Shown here piece after piece: positions 1 through 6,046 of a stretch of 8,448 nucleotides of DNA. Within the stretch, counting starts at the first letter, position 1; each line of letters begins with the position of its first letter. The position numbers and the translations under genes are program-made. Below the pieces are notes generated by a model. That model did no database searches, had not been told where the DNA came from, and saw nothing but the letters and a program-made list of their open reading frames with translations. The stretch spans positions 1 to 8,448 of the forward strand of contig JAKLKT010000160.1 of the NCBI GenBank assembly GCA_023150495.1. The letters run 5' to 3'. The DNA is from Planctomycetota bacterium. Lineage in GTDB: Bacteria; Planctomycetota; PLA2.

Positions 1-236
1 ACGGGGGGCCGCCAGGCGCCCGCGCGGGCGAACTCGTCGTCCTCGGCGTACGGCTCGCCGACGAGCTCGTGCGCCGTGTACCTCGCGGCCCGGTACGCGC
101 GCGCTCGCGGCCGCACACGGTCGAGCTCCGGCACGTTGAGGAAGAGGTCGAGGACGAGCGCCATCGAGCCCGCCCAGACCCAGAGCAGCGCGAGGAGCGG
201 CCAACGCACGCGCCGCGCCTTCGGGGAGTTCGTCAT
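1..236 (-). CDS. Membrane-anchored protein of unknown function, N-terminal part only
   Basis: This reading frame begins at an ATG at 236 and runs off the left edge, so only about 78 N-terminal residues are visible. A GGAGG Shine-Dalgarno sits 6 nt before the ATG, which fixes the start well. The N-terminus is short and basic (MTNSPKARRVRW), followed by a hydrophobic stretch at about residues 12-35 that reads as an uncleaved signal anchor or a single transmembrane helix. After it comes an Arg-rich segment and then an acidic stretch (ELVGEPYAEDDEF) that should lie outside the membrane. I do not recognise the family. The gene follows the lipoprotein gene at 426-866 on the same strand, but a strong hairpin lies in the 189-nt gap between them, so they are probably transcribed separately. 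Confidence 0.62.
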   Translation of the reverse strand, partial: MTNSPKARRVRWPLLALLWVWAGSMALVLDLFLNVPELDRVRPRARAYRAARYTAHELVGEPYAEDDEFARAGAWRPP

Positions 237-323
237 CTCATGCCTCCGCATCCGTAAGAGAAGTTCGTACCGAGTACGGGGTCCCGCGCCCGGAACTCGC
301 GGCGGGGGAAGGACTTGCGGCCG

Positions 324-352
324 GCGGGTGCGGACTTGGGGTCCGCACCCGC
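324..352 (-). terminator. Strong hairpin, probable terminator after the lipoprotein gene
   Basis: A perfect 12-bp inverted repeat (324-335 with 341-352) surrounds a 5-nt loop, giving a very GC-rich stem. It lies about 74 nt past the stop of the minus-strand lipoprotein gene and 88 nt before the start of the next minus-strand gene. There is no T-tract after the stem on either strand, so it is not a classical intrinsic terminator. In very GC-rich bacteria such hairpins can still end transcription or protect mRNA 3' ends; that role is inferred. Confidence 0.5.
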
Positions 353-425
353 GCATCGGCCCCGGACGCGTGCCCGCGGGCCGGCGGGCAGGGGGGGAGT
401 TCGAGCGCGCTGCGGGGTCGCCGCC

Positions 426-866
426 TCAGCGCGGACGGTCGAGCCGCCCGAAACGCTGCTTCGAGATCGCGTCCGCGACACGCGGCGACTCCCTCGGTCC
501 GCCGAGGAGACGGTACTCGCGCCACGCGCGGCCGTGGACCGTGCGCGCGTTCCCGACGCGGCCCGTCGGCGCGTATCCGACGACGTCCTCGTCCCGCCAC
601 GCCGTCCCGGACATGCCGCCGAAGAGACCGCCGGAGGTCACGCGCGTCGCGAAGAGGAGGACGTCGCCGTCACGCCCGGCGCGCGTGAGATAGGAGTCGA
701 GCCGACCGGGATCGTAGTACGGGGAGTACCCGTCGGCGAAGTCGTCCGGCCACTCCTGGCCCGGCTCGAGGTGCGCCCAGACCGTCTCCTTGACCTCGCC
801 GCAGTCCCGGTAGATCCGGCATCCGCTCGCGAGCACGAGCCCGAACGCCACGTGCCGTACGCGCAA
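426..866 (-). CDS. Small lipoprotein of unknown function
   Basis: The product is 146 residues long from a TTG start at 866. I chose this start because a GGAGG lies 3 nt upstream and because it gives a compact lipoprotein signal: basic RVRH, a short hydrophobic core, then the lipobox LASG with Cys16 as the lipidated residue. The frame stays open far upstream, antisense to fumC, but that part has no upstream ATG or GTG near a ribosome site and is a composition artefact. The mature part is soluble and rich in aromatic and charged residues (YSPYYDPGRLDSYL, then DGDVLLFATRVTSGGLFGG near residues 67-84) and has a second Cys at 22. I do not recognise the family. It is divergent from fumC, with 57 nt between the starts. 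A GTG at residue 6 is a weaker alternative start. Confidence 0.6.
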   Translation of the reverse strand: MRVRHVAFGLVLASGCRIYRDCGEVKETVWAHLEPGQEWPDDFADGYSPYYDPGRLDSYLTRAGRDGDVLLFATRVTSGGLFGGMSGTAWRDEDVVGYAPTGRVGNARTVHGRAWREYRLLGGPRESPRVADAISKQRFGRLDRPR

Positions 867-910
867 TTCCCTCCGAGTCTGGCGTCGCCCGATTCGTTGA
901 GGCGGCTCCT

Positions 911-916
911 TACAAT
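911..916 (+). promoter_or_regulatory. -10 box directly before fumC, likely leaderless start
   Basis: TACAAT, a 5-of-6 match to TATAAT, ends 7 nt before the fumC ATG at 924. Transcription from it would begin at or beside the ATG, giving a leaderless mRNA. This agrees with the absence of any Shine-Dalgarno sequence before the ATG. No convincing -35 hexamer is found at the usual spacing. Confidence 0.5.
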
Positions 917-923
917 ACACATC

Positions 924-2242
924 ATGCAGACCCGCATCGAAAAGGACTCCATGGGCGAGATGCGCGTCCCCGCCGACGCGCTCTGGGGCGCAAGCACGCA
1001 GCGCGCGGTCGAGAACTTCCCGATCAGCGGGCGCGGGCTCCGCCGCCCGTTCCTCCGGGCCCTCGGCCTCATCAAGCAGGCGGCCGCCGCGACGAACGTC
1101 GAGATCGAGGACCTCGATCCGAAGCTCGCCGACGTCATCGGCAAGGCCGCGGCCGAGGTCGCCGACGGGAAGCTCGACAGGCACTTCGTCGTCGACGTCT
1201 ACCAGACGGGTTCCGGGACCTCCACCAACATGAACGCGAACGAGGTCATCGCGAACCGCGCCGCCCAGCTGATGGGGAAGCCCATCGGCAGCCGCGACGC
1301 CGTCCACCCGAACGACCACGTGAACCGCGGGCAGTCCAGCAACGATGTCATCCCGACCGCGCTCCACGTCTCCTGCGCCGAGGAGGTCGCGCGACATCTC
1401 CTGCCCGCGCTCGACCACCTCCATGAGGCGCTCGCGGCGAAGGCGCAGGCCTTCGACCACGTCGTGAAGATCGGACGCACGCACCTCCAGGACGCGACTC
1501 CGGTTCGCCTCGGCCAGGTGTTTTCCGGCTTCGCGCAGCAGGTGCAGAACGGCGCGGTGCGCCTCCAGGAGAGCATGCCGCACCTCTGCGAGCTCGCGCT
1601 CGGCGGCACGGCCGTCGGCACCGGGATCAACTGCCCGCCGGGCTTCGCCAGGAAGACGATCGCCCGCCTCGCCGAGATGACCGGCATCCACTTCGTCGAG
1701 GCGCCGAACCACTTCGAGGCCCAGGCGGCGCGCGACGCGGCCGTGGAGCTCAGCGGCGCCCTCAAGACCGTCGCGGTTGCGGCATCGGCGAGATCATCCT
1801 CCCGGCGACGCAGCCCGGCTCCTCGATCATGCCCGGCAAGGTCAACCCGGTCATGTCGGAGATGCTCATGCAGGTCGCGATGCGCGCGATCGGCAACGAC
1901 GCGACGGTCACCGCCGCCGGCACGACGGGCCTCGGCGAGCTGAACGTCGCGATCCCGGTCATGGCGGACGCGCTCCTCGAGTCGATCGAGCTGCTCGGCA
2001 ACGGCGCGCGCGCCTTCGCGGACAAGTGCGTGAAGGGGATCGAGGCCGACGAGGAGCGCTGCGGCGAGCTCATCGAGAAGAGCCTCATGCTCTGCACGGC
2101 GCTCGCGCCGAAGATCGGCTACGACAAGGCCGCCGCGCTGGCGAAGAAGGCGCACGAGCAGAGGAAGACGGTGCGGCAGGTGGCCGAGGAGATGGGGTTG
2201 AAGGACCTCGACCGGCTGCTCGACGTCCGCTCGATGACCTAG
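924..2242 (+). pseudogene. fumC: Class II fumarate hydratase, disrupted by an internal frameshifting deletion
   Basis: Class II fumarase interconverts fumarate and L-malate in the citric acid cycle as a cytosolic homotetramer. The N-terminus (IEKDSMGEMRVPADALWG), TGSGTSTNMN at residues 95-104, HPNDHVN with His128, GRTHLQ with His187, and the signature GSSIMPGKVN are all present; they match E. coli FumC His129, His188 and Ser318/Lys324. The gene changes frame near 1777: residues up to LKTVAV are in one frame, and CGIGEIILP onward (from 1778) is in another. Related fumarases have about 17 residues between these points (the SLMKIAND...SGPR segment). Restoring 52 nt gives 456 residues and puts Ser317 and Lys323 one residue below E. 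coli numbering, the same offset as His128 and His187. As it stands, translation stops at 1943 and the catalytic loop is lost. It could be a true pseudogene or an assembly error. Confidence 0.9.
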
Positions 2243-2244
2243 GA

Positions 2245-3039
2245 ATGGGGGGGGCGCGGGGGGCCGTGCGGATCCTCGTGCTCCTCGCGGGCGCGTACCT
2301 GGCCGTCGTCGCGCTCGTCTACCTGTTCCAGAGAAAAATACAGTATTTTCCGGCCCCCGAGGCCCCCCCTCTTCCCAAGGGCGCCGAGGATGTCCGCCTC
2401 GAGGCGGCCGACGGGACCGCGCTCCGCGCGTGGCACTGGCCGGGCGCCTTCACCGTGCTCGTGCTCCACGGGAACGCGGGCCATCGCGGGCATCGCCTGC
2501 ACATCGCGCAGGGGCTCGTCGCGAAGGGGTACGGCGTCCTCCTCCTCGACTACCGCGGGTACGGGGGCTCCGGCGGCAGCCCGACGGAGGAGGGGCTTCT
2601 CCTCGACGCGGAGGCGGCGGTCGCGTGGCTCCGCGCGCGCGGGGTCGCGAGGATCGCGTACTACGGGGAGTCGCTCGGGTGCGGGGTCGCGGCGCTGCTC
2701 GCGGCGAGGGAGCCGCCGGCGGCGATCGTCTTCGCGAGCGGCGCGGACTCGCTCGCGGAGGTGGGGCGGAAGGTCTACCCGTGGCTCCCGATCGGGCTCC
2801 TGATGAAGGACCGGTTCGATGCGGCCGACGCGATGCGCGGCGTCGCTTGCCCCGTCCTCTCGGTGCACGGCGCGGCGGACGAGCTGATCCCGTGGGAGCG
2901 GGGCCGCGCGCTCTTCGACGCGGCGCAGGGCCCGAAGGAATGGTGGCTCGTCGCGGGGGCGGGCCACAACGACGTGATCGACGTCGCGGGCCCGCAGGCC
3001 TTCTTTGCCCGCATCGCCGCTTTCCTGTCGTCCCGCTGA
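2245..3039 (+). CDS. Membrane-anchored alpha/beta hydrolase, ABHD13/YfhR type
   Basis: This 264-residue serine hydrolase has an N-terminal membrane anchor (about residues 8-28) followed by the motif QRKIQYFP, typical of the ABHD13/BEM46/YfhR group. HGNAG at 75-79 forms the oxyanion region. GESLG places the nucleophile at Ser143, the acid is Asp212 in HGAADELIP, and the base is His241 in GAGHND, so the triad is complete. Length is normal for the family. Substrates of this group are poorly known, and an acyl ester or thioester is the likely class. The ATG lies 2 nt after the fumC stop, within AGGAATG, which suggests translational coupling; a GTG at 2266 is an alternative start. Because fumC is frameshifted and its ribosomes would stop near 1943, coupling to this gene may be reduced. 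The end faces the 133-bp inverted-repeat element. Confidence 0.88.
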   Translation: MGGARGAVRILVLLAGAYLAVVALVYLFQRKIQYFPAPEAPPLPKGAEDVRLEAADGTALRAWHWPGAFTVLVLHGNAGHRGHRLHIAQGLVAKGYGVLLLDYRGYGGSGGSPTEEGLLLDAEAAVAWLRARGVARIAYYGESLGCGVAALLAAREPPAAIVFASGADSLAEVGRKVYPWLPIGLLMKDRFDAADAMRGVACPVLSVHGAADELIPWERGRALFDAAQGPKEWWLVAGAGHNDVIDVAGPQAFFARIAAFLSSR

Positions 3040-3055
3040 GAATGCCGATACTAGG

Positions 3056-3188
3056 GGTACGGTGCCAGGCACCGCCGCACCAATATCACTCCCCTCCCCG
3101 GCAAGGCCGGGACCTCGGGCACGCCGCGCCCCGCATGGCAGGTGGGTTCTCCGCGAGACGTTAGTGCATCGGAGCCTGGCACCGTACC
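3056..3188. repeat. 133-bp element with 15-bp inverted terminal repeats (REP/MITE-like)
   Basis: GGTACGGTGCCAGGC at 3056-3070 and its exact reverse complement at 3174-3188 enclose 103 nt. The left end is itself part of a perfect dyad, GGTGCCAGGCACC (3061-3073), and the right end forms the same dyad with one mismatch. A third short stem, CCCGGC-AAG-GCCGGG, lies at 3097-3111. The element fills the gap between the convergent hydrolase and cyclophilin genes. This arrangement is that of a REP doublet or a small non-autonomous element, and it may also act as a bidirectional terminator. No transposase is present in the window. No target-site duplication is evident around the ends. Confidence 0.6.
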
Positions 3189-3193
3189 GCTGG

Positions 3194-3823
3194 TTACTTC
3201 ACGATCGTGACGCGCTTGATGTAGTCGAGCTTCGGGAAGTCGGCCTTCAGGTAGGCGTTGCCCTCGTAGAGGATCCTGCCCTGGCCCGGCCCCGGGCCGT
3301 GCGGCGCGCCGTCGCCGTAGCCCGCGTAGAGCGCGTCGACGACGTCCATGCCGCGCCCCACGACCTGCCCGAACGGCGCGAACTGCCGGTCGAGGTAGGT
3401 GTTGTCGATGCGGTTCACGAACACCTGCGTCGAGCGCCTCTCCGCCGAGCCGCCGGCCTGCGCGAAGCTCACGAAGCCGCGCCGGTTCGACTGCCTCGGC
3501 GCGTCGGCCGGCAGGAACGCCTCGTGCCACGCGAGGTTCACCGCCTTGTCGCCCGTGAGGCCGAACTGCGCGAACTGCGGCGTCACGCGGAAGAAGGCGC
3601 AGCCGTCGTAGTACCCGATCCGCACGAGGTTCCAGAACCGGTCCACGCCGTGCGGCGCCCAGTCGCGGTAGACGTCGACGAGGAACTCGCCCTTCGTCGT
3701 CACGAACCTCACGCGGAAGGTCGCGGGCGCGGCCTCCCGCGCGAGCTTCGGGTCGAGGAGCGCCTTCCGTTCCGCCCTGTCGCACGCGAGGAGGAGGGCG
3801 AGGAGGGGCAGGATCCGCCGCAT
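3194..3823 (-). CDS. Cyclophilin-type peptidyl-prolyl isomerase, lipoprotein
   Basis: A 209-residue cyclophilin (EC 5.2.1.8) that should catalyse proline cis-trans isomerisation in secreted or outer-membrane proteins. The N-terminus MRRILPLLALLLAC is a lipoprotein signal with Cys14 as the lipid site. The cyclophilin domain covers about residues 35-209. FFRVTPQFAQFG carries Arg79, the counterpart of the catalytic Arg55 of human CypA, and STQVFVNR with APFGQVV are also conserved. Its start overlaps the stop of the preceding HEAT-cyclophilin gene by one base (TGATG), so the two are cotranscribed and coupled. The domain is closely similar to the C-terminal domain of that neighbour, including the ALLDP.LA lead-in, so the pair arose by tandem duplication. 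Its 3' end faces the inverted-repeat element. Confidence 0.88.
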   Translation of the reverse strand: MRRILPLLALLLACDRAERKALLDPKLAREAAPATFRVRFVTTKGEFLVDVYRDWAPHGVDRFWNLVRIGYYDGCAFFRVTPQFAQFGLTGDKAVNLAWHEAFLPADAPRQSNRRGFVSFAQAGGSAERRSTQVFVNRIDNTYLDRQFAPFGQVVGRGMDVVDALYAGYGDGAPHGPGPGQGRILYEGNAYLKADFPKLDYIKRVTIVK

Positions 3824-5142
3824 CACTTCGCCTCGACGACGACCGCCCGGTCGATCGAGTCCAGCTTCGGGAACTCCCGCTTCAGGTAGCCGTCGCCGAG
3901 CGTCTGGATCGCCCGCTGGTCCGGGCCCTTCCCGAACGGAGCCATGTCGCCGTAGCCCGCGTAGAGCTTCTCGACGACCTCCATCCCCTCGATCACCCTG
4001 CCGAACGGCACGAACCCCTGCCGGTCGAGCCCCGTGTTGTCCGTGCGGTTGATGAAGACCTGCGTCGTGCGCGAGTCCGGCGCGCCGGTCTTCGCGAAGC
4101 AGATCGTGCCCTTCCGGTTCGACTCCTTCGGCGGGTCGTCCTTGATCGTCGCGCCCGACCACGCGCCGCTGACGCGGCTGTCCCGCGAGAGCCCGAACTG
4201 CGCGTACTGCTCGATCACGCGGAAGAACGACGCGCCGTCGAAGAACCCGATCCGCGCGAGGTTCCAGAACCGGTCGGCGCCGTTCGGCGCCCACGCGCGC
4301 TCGACCTCGACGACGAAGTCGCCGCAGGTCGTCTCGAACCTCACCCGGAACCGCTCCGGCGCCTCGCCGTTCGCGAGGTTCGGGTCGAGGAGCGCGGGGT
4401 TCAGGGCCCCCCGACCCCCCCCGATCTCGATCCGCGCGAGCGCCTCCGCCGCGGCGGCGCGGAGCGCCTCGTTCCCCTCCGAACGCATCTCCCTGAGCGC
4501 CGGGATCGCCTCCTTCGCCGCGGGGCCGATGCGCGCGAGCACGCCCGCGGCGGCCCACCGGACCCCTTCGTCGGCGAAGCGCAGACGGTCGACGATCTCC
4601 GGGACGTACTCCTCGGCCCAGGGGCCGCAGCGGCGGAGCGCCTCTCCGGCGAGCTTCGCCGTCGCGGCGTCCTCGCTCTTGAGCAGGTCCAGAAGCAGGG
4701 GGGTTCCGGGGGCGCCGTGGCGGCCCAGGAGGCCGATCGCCGTGAGCGCCGCGCGGCGAGCGCGGTCGTCCTTGCCCTCGAGGAGCTTCCGGAGCGGCGG
4801 CATCGCGGGCGCGCCGAGGCCCGCGAGCGCCTCCGCGACGAGGAGCGTCGTGTCGGGATCGGCGGGGCCGAGACGCTCGACGAGCGCGGGCAGCTCCTCC
4901 GTCGTGATCCCGATCTCCACGAGAGCCCGGCCGGCCTCGAGCCGCACGAAGGCGTTCTCGTCCTTCAGCGCGTCGGCGAGTGCCCCGAGCGCACCCTTCG
5001 CGGCGGGGCCTAGCTTCCGCAGCCCGCGCGCGGCCTCGTAGCGCTGGGGAGGCTCGCCGTCGCGGAGCCGGGAGGCGAGCTCCGCGGCGCCGTCATCCGC
5101 GTGCGCGAGGGCGGAGAGGAGCAGGAGGGCGGTGCGTCGCAC
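3823..5142 (-). CDS. Secreted HEAT-repeat protein fused to a cyclophilin domain
   Basis: This 439-residue protein starts at a GTG at 5142. The start gives a clear Sec signal peptide: RR, a Leu-rich core, and AHA before the likely cleavage at residue 15. A longer frame to 5220 lacks any signal and overlaps the neighbour's stop. Residues about 20-240 are tandem helical HEAT or PBS-lyase-like repeats (patterns such as RYEAARGLRKLGPAA, VRLEAGRALVEIG, VRWAAAGVLARIGPAA), spaced about 30-40 residues. After a Gly-rich linker, residues about 250-439 form a cyclophilin domain with Arg308 in FFRVIEQYAQFG and TTQVFINR, so the isomerase site looks intact. The HEAT part probably binds a partner in the periplasm and brings the isomerase to it; this is inference. 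It follows the BamE-like gene by 64 nt and overlaps the next cyclophilin gene by 1 nt. Confidence 0.85.
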   Translation of the reverse strand: MRRTALLLLSALAHADDGAAELASRLRDGEPPQRYEAARGLRKLGPAAKGALGALADALKDENAFVRLEAGRALVEIGITTEELPALVERLGPADPDTTLLVAEALAGLGAPAMPPLRKLLEGKDDRARRAALTAIGLLGRHGAPGTPLLLDLLKSEDAATAKLAGEALRRCGPWAEEYVPEIVDRLRFADEGVRWAAAGVLARIGPAAKEAIPALREMRSEGNEALRAAAAEALARIEIGGGRGALNPALLDPNLANGEAPERFRVRFETTCGDFVVEVERAWAPNGADRFWNLARIGFFDGASFFRVIEQYAQFGLSRDSRVSGAWSGATIKDDPPKESNRKGTICFAKTGAPDSRTTQVFINRTDNTGLDRQGFVPFGRVIEGMEVVEKLYAGYGDMAPFGKGPDQRAIQTLGDGYLKREFPKLDSIDRAVVVEAK

Positions 5143-5148
5143 CTTCGC

Positions 5149-5154
5149 ATGATA
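5149..5154 (-). promoter_or_regulatory. -10 box directly before the HEAT-cyclophilin gene
   Basis: On the minus strand TATCAT, a 5-of-6 match to TATAAT, ends 6 nt before the GTG start at 5142. There is no Shine-Dalgarno sequence in the short gap. A leaderless transcript starting at the GTG is the simplest reading. No -35 hexamer is recognised. Confidence 0.4.
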
Positions 5155-5179
5155 GCGGCTGCGCCCTCCCAGGTTCCGG

Positions 5180-5204
5180 GGGACGGGGCCCGGCACGGCG
5201 TCCC
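5180..5204. repeat. Diverged copy of the inverted-repeat end, with hairpin
   Basis: Positions 5180-5196 match the 3056-3072 repeat end at 14 of 17 bases without gaps (GGGACGGGGCCCGGCAC against GGTACGGTGCCAGGCAC). The segment can also fold into a 6-bp stem (GGGACG at 5180-5185 with CGTCCC at 5199-5204). It sits between the BamE-like stop and the HEAT-cyclophilin start, so it may act as a terminator for the former. The similarity may partly reflect GC-rich composition. Confidence 0.3.
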
Positions 5205-5206
5205 GG

Positions 5207-5497
5207 CTACCCGACGGCACTCTGCCAGCCGATGACGTACCCCTCCTCGTCGAAGTAGATGTCCGTGTAGAGGTACGACCAGCAGGTCGCGGGTTTCCGG
5301 TTGTAGGTGGTCCCGCTCGTGCGGCTCGGCTTCCCCATCGCCCGCCGCACCTCGTCCTTGACCATGCCCATCCGCACCTCGCCGCGCGCGATCGCCTCCT
5401 CCACCTTCTGCTGCTGCTCGGGCGTCCGCTCCGGCGGCTTCGTCGCGGACACGGTGCCGCACGCGGCGAGGAGGAGGAGGGGGAGGACCCGTCTCAT
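5207..5497 (-). CDS. Small BamE/SmpA-like lipoprotein
   Basis: A 96-residue protein starting at an ATG at 5497. MRRVLPLLLLAAC is a lipoprotein signal with Cys13 as the lipid site. A Gln/Glu-rich linker (about residues 20-38) leads to a domain with the order seen in the BamE/SmpA/OmlA fold: GEVRMGMVKDEVRRAMGKP, where the GM..DEV..A.G.P pattern is typical, then a Trp-Ser-Tyr strand and YFDEEGYVIGW. The length fits the family. In proteobacteria BamE helps the outer-membrane protein assembly complex, but many lineages have several paralogs of unknown role, so I do not assign bamE. It is first in a minus-strand run with two cyclophilins, which could all serve envelope protein folding. It is divergent from the TPR-like lipoprotein gene. 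Confidence 0.72.
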   Translation of the reverse strand: MRRVLPLLLLAACGTVSATKPPERTPEQQQKVEEAIARGEVRMGMVKDEVRRAMGKPSRTSGTTYNRKPATCWSYLYTDIYFDEEGYVIGWQSAVG

Positions 5498-5504
5498 GCG
5501 GAGA

Positions 5505-5510
5505 AGGATA
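5505..5510 (-). promoter_or_regulatory. -10 box directly before the BamE-like gene
   Basis: On the minus strand TATCCT ends 7 nt before the ATG at 5497. The 7-nt gap holds no Shine-Dalgarno sequence. The spacing matches that of the TACAAT box of fumC and suggests a leaderless mRNA. No -35 hexamer is seen at normal spacing. Confidence 0.35.
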
Positions 5511-5548
5511 CGGCAGGATGTCACGGATCCGCCACCGCACGGCGGCCT

Positions 5549-5554
5549 TAGAAT
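5549..5554 (+). promoter_or_regulatory. -10 box directly before the TPR-like lipoprotein gene
   Basis: TAGAAT, a 5-of-6 match to TATAAT, ends 6 nt before the ATG at 5561, leaving no room for a ribosome binding site. Transcription would start at or next to the ATG. It lies 38 bp from the oppositely oriented box of the BamE-like gene, so the 63-bp gap holds both divergent promoters. Confidence 0.45.
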
Positions 5555-5560
5555 GGGCGC

Positions 5561-6046
5561 ATGCGACGCCCCGCCGGGTGCGCGCTCCTCCTCCTCGCGG
5601 CCTCCTGCGGCAGCGCGCGCGTCGAGGAGCCCGCCCCTCCTCCCTCCCCCGCGCCCCCTTCCTCCTCCCCGGAGCTCGACGAGGCGGAGTGGCGCGCGGA
5701 AGCGGAAGAGGTCCTCTTCGAGCGGCACATGAGGACGGCGAGGCTCTACAGAGACGGCATGGACATCGACAAGGCGCTCGACCAGGTCGAGCAGGCGCTC
5801 GCGCTCCGGCCCTCGTCGGAGGAGGCGGGGAAGCTCCGCGCCGAGCTCCAGCGGCTCGCGGGCGCGCGGGCGGGCGAGGTCTCGACGATCCTCGACGACG
5901 CGTGGGAGGCGGAGCTCGTGCGCGAGGAGGAGCGGCAGGTCACGGTCCGCCGGCTCCTCGCCGAAGCCCGCGAGGCGGAGGCGGCGGGCGACTTCGAACG
6001 CGCGAGGATCGCATACCAGCGGGCGATCTTCCTCACGCGCGAGTAG
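5561..6046 (+). CDS. Pro-rich, TPR-like helical lipoprotein of unknown function
   Basis: A 161-residue protein beginning MRRPAGCALLLLAASC, read as a lipoprotein signal with Cys16 as the probable lipid site; the lipobox is weak, with Ala at -3. Residues about 21-38 are a Pro/Ser-rich tether. The rest is predicted helical with two TPR-like units: RLYRDGMDIDKALDQVEQALALRP (about 61-84) and LLAEAREAEAAGDFERARIAYQRAIFL (about 132-158). Such short TPR lipoproteins usually act as scaffolds for partner proteins at the envelope. A specific role cannot be given. It ends 17 nt from the convergent DinB-family gene, with a shared palindrome between them. Confidence 0.75.
   Translation: MRRPAGCALLLLAASCGSARVEEPAPPPSPAPPSSSPELDEAEWRAEAEEVLFERHMRTARLYRDGMDIDKALDQVEQALALRPSSEEAGKLRAELQRLAGARAGEVSTILDDAWEAELVREEERQVTVRRLLAEAREAEAAGDFERARIAYQRAIFLTRE

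Noticed and set aside
897..902. TTGAGG as a -35 box for fumC
   Set aside because: It is only 8 nt from TACAAT, far too close for a sigma70 promoter.
315..923. In-frame plus-strand extension upstream of the fumC ATG
   Set aside because: It runs antisense to the lipoprotein gene, has Arg/Pro-rich composition without domain features, and fumarases start at the MQTRIEKDSMG position.
867..1712. Long open minus-strand frame antisense to fumC
   Set aside because: It is open only because of high GC third positions. The real gene in this frame begins at the TTG at 866 with a signal peptide.
1778..1943. Programmed frameshifting in fumC
   Set aside because: There is no slippery site or pseudoknot at the junction, and about 17 conserved residues are missing. 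Frameshifting would not restore them.
1199..2155. 318-codon minus-strand frame antisense to fumC
   Set aside because: Low-complexity Arg/Ala shadow of the fumarase coding region, with no signal, motif or ribosome site.
3005..3889. 294-codon plus-strand frame over the cyclophilin gene and the repeat element
   Set aside because: Antisense shadow with biased composition. It crosses the inverted-repeat element and the clear cyclophilin frame.
4034..5041. 335-codon plus-strand frame antisense to the HEAT-cyclophilin gene
   Set aside because: Ser/Arg/Ala-rich translation typical of a GC shadow, while the minus strand encodes a coherent two-domain protein.
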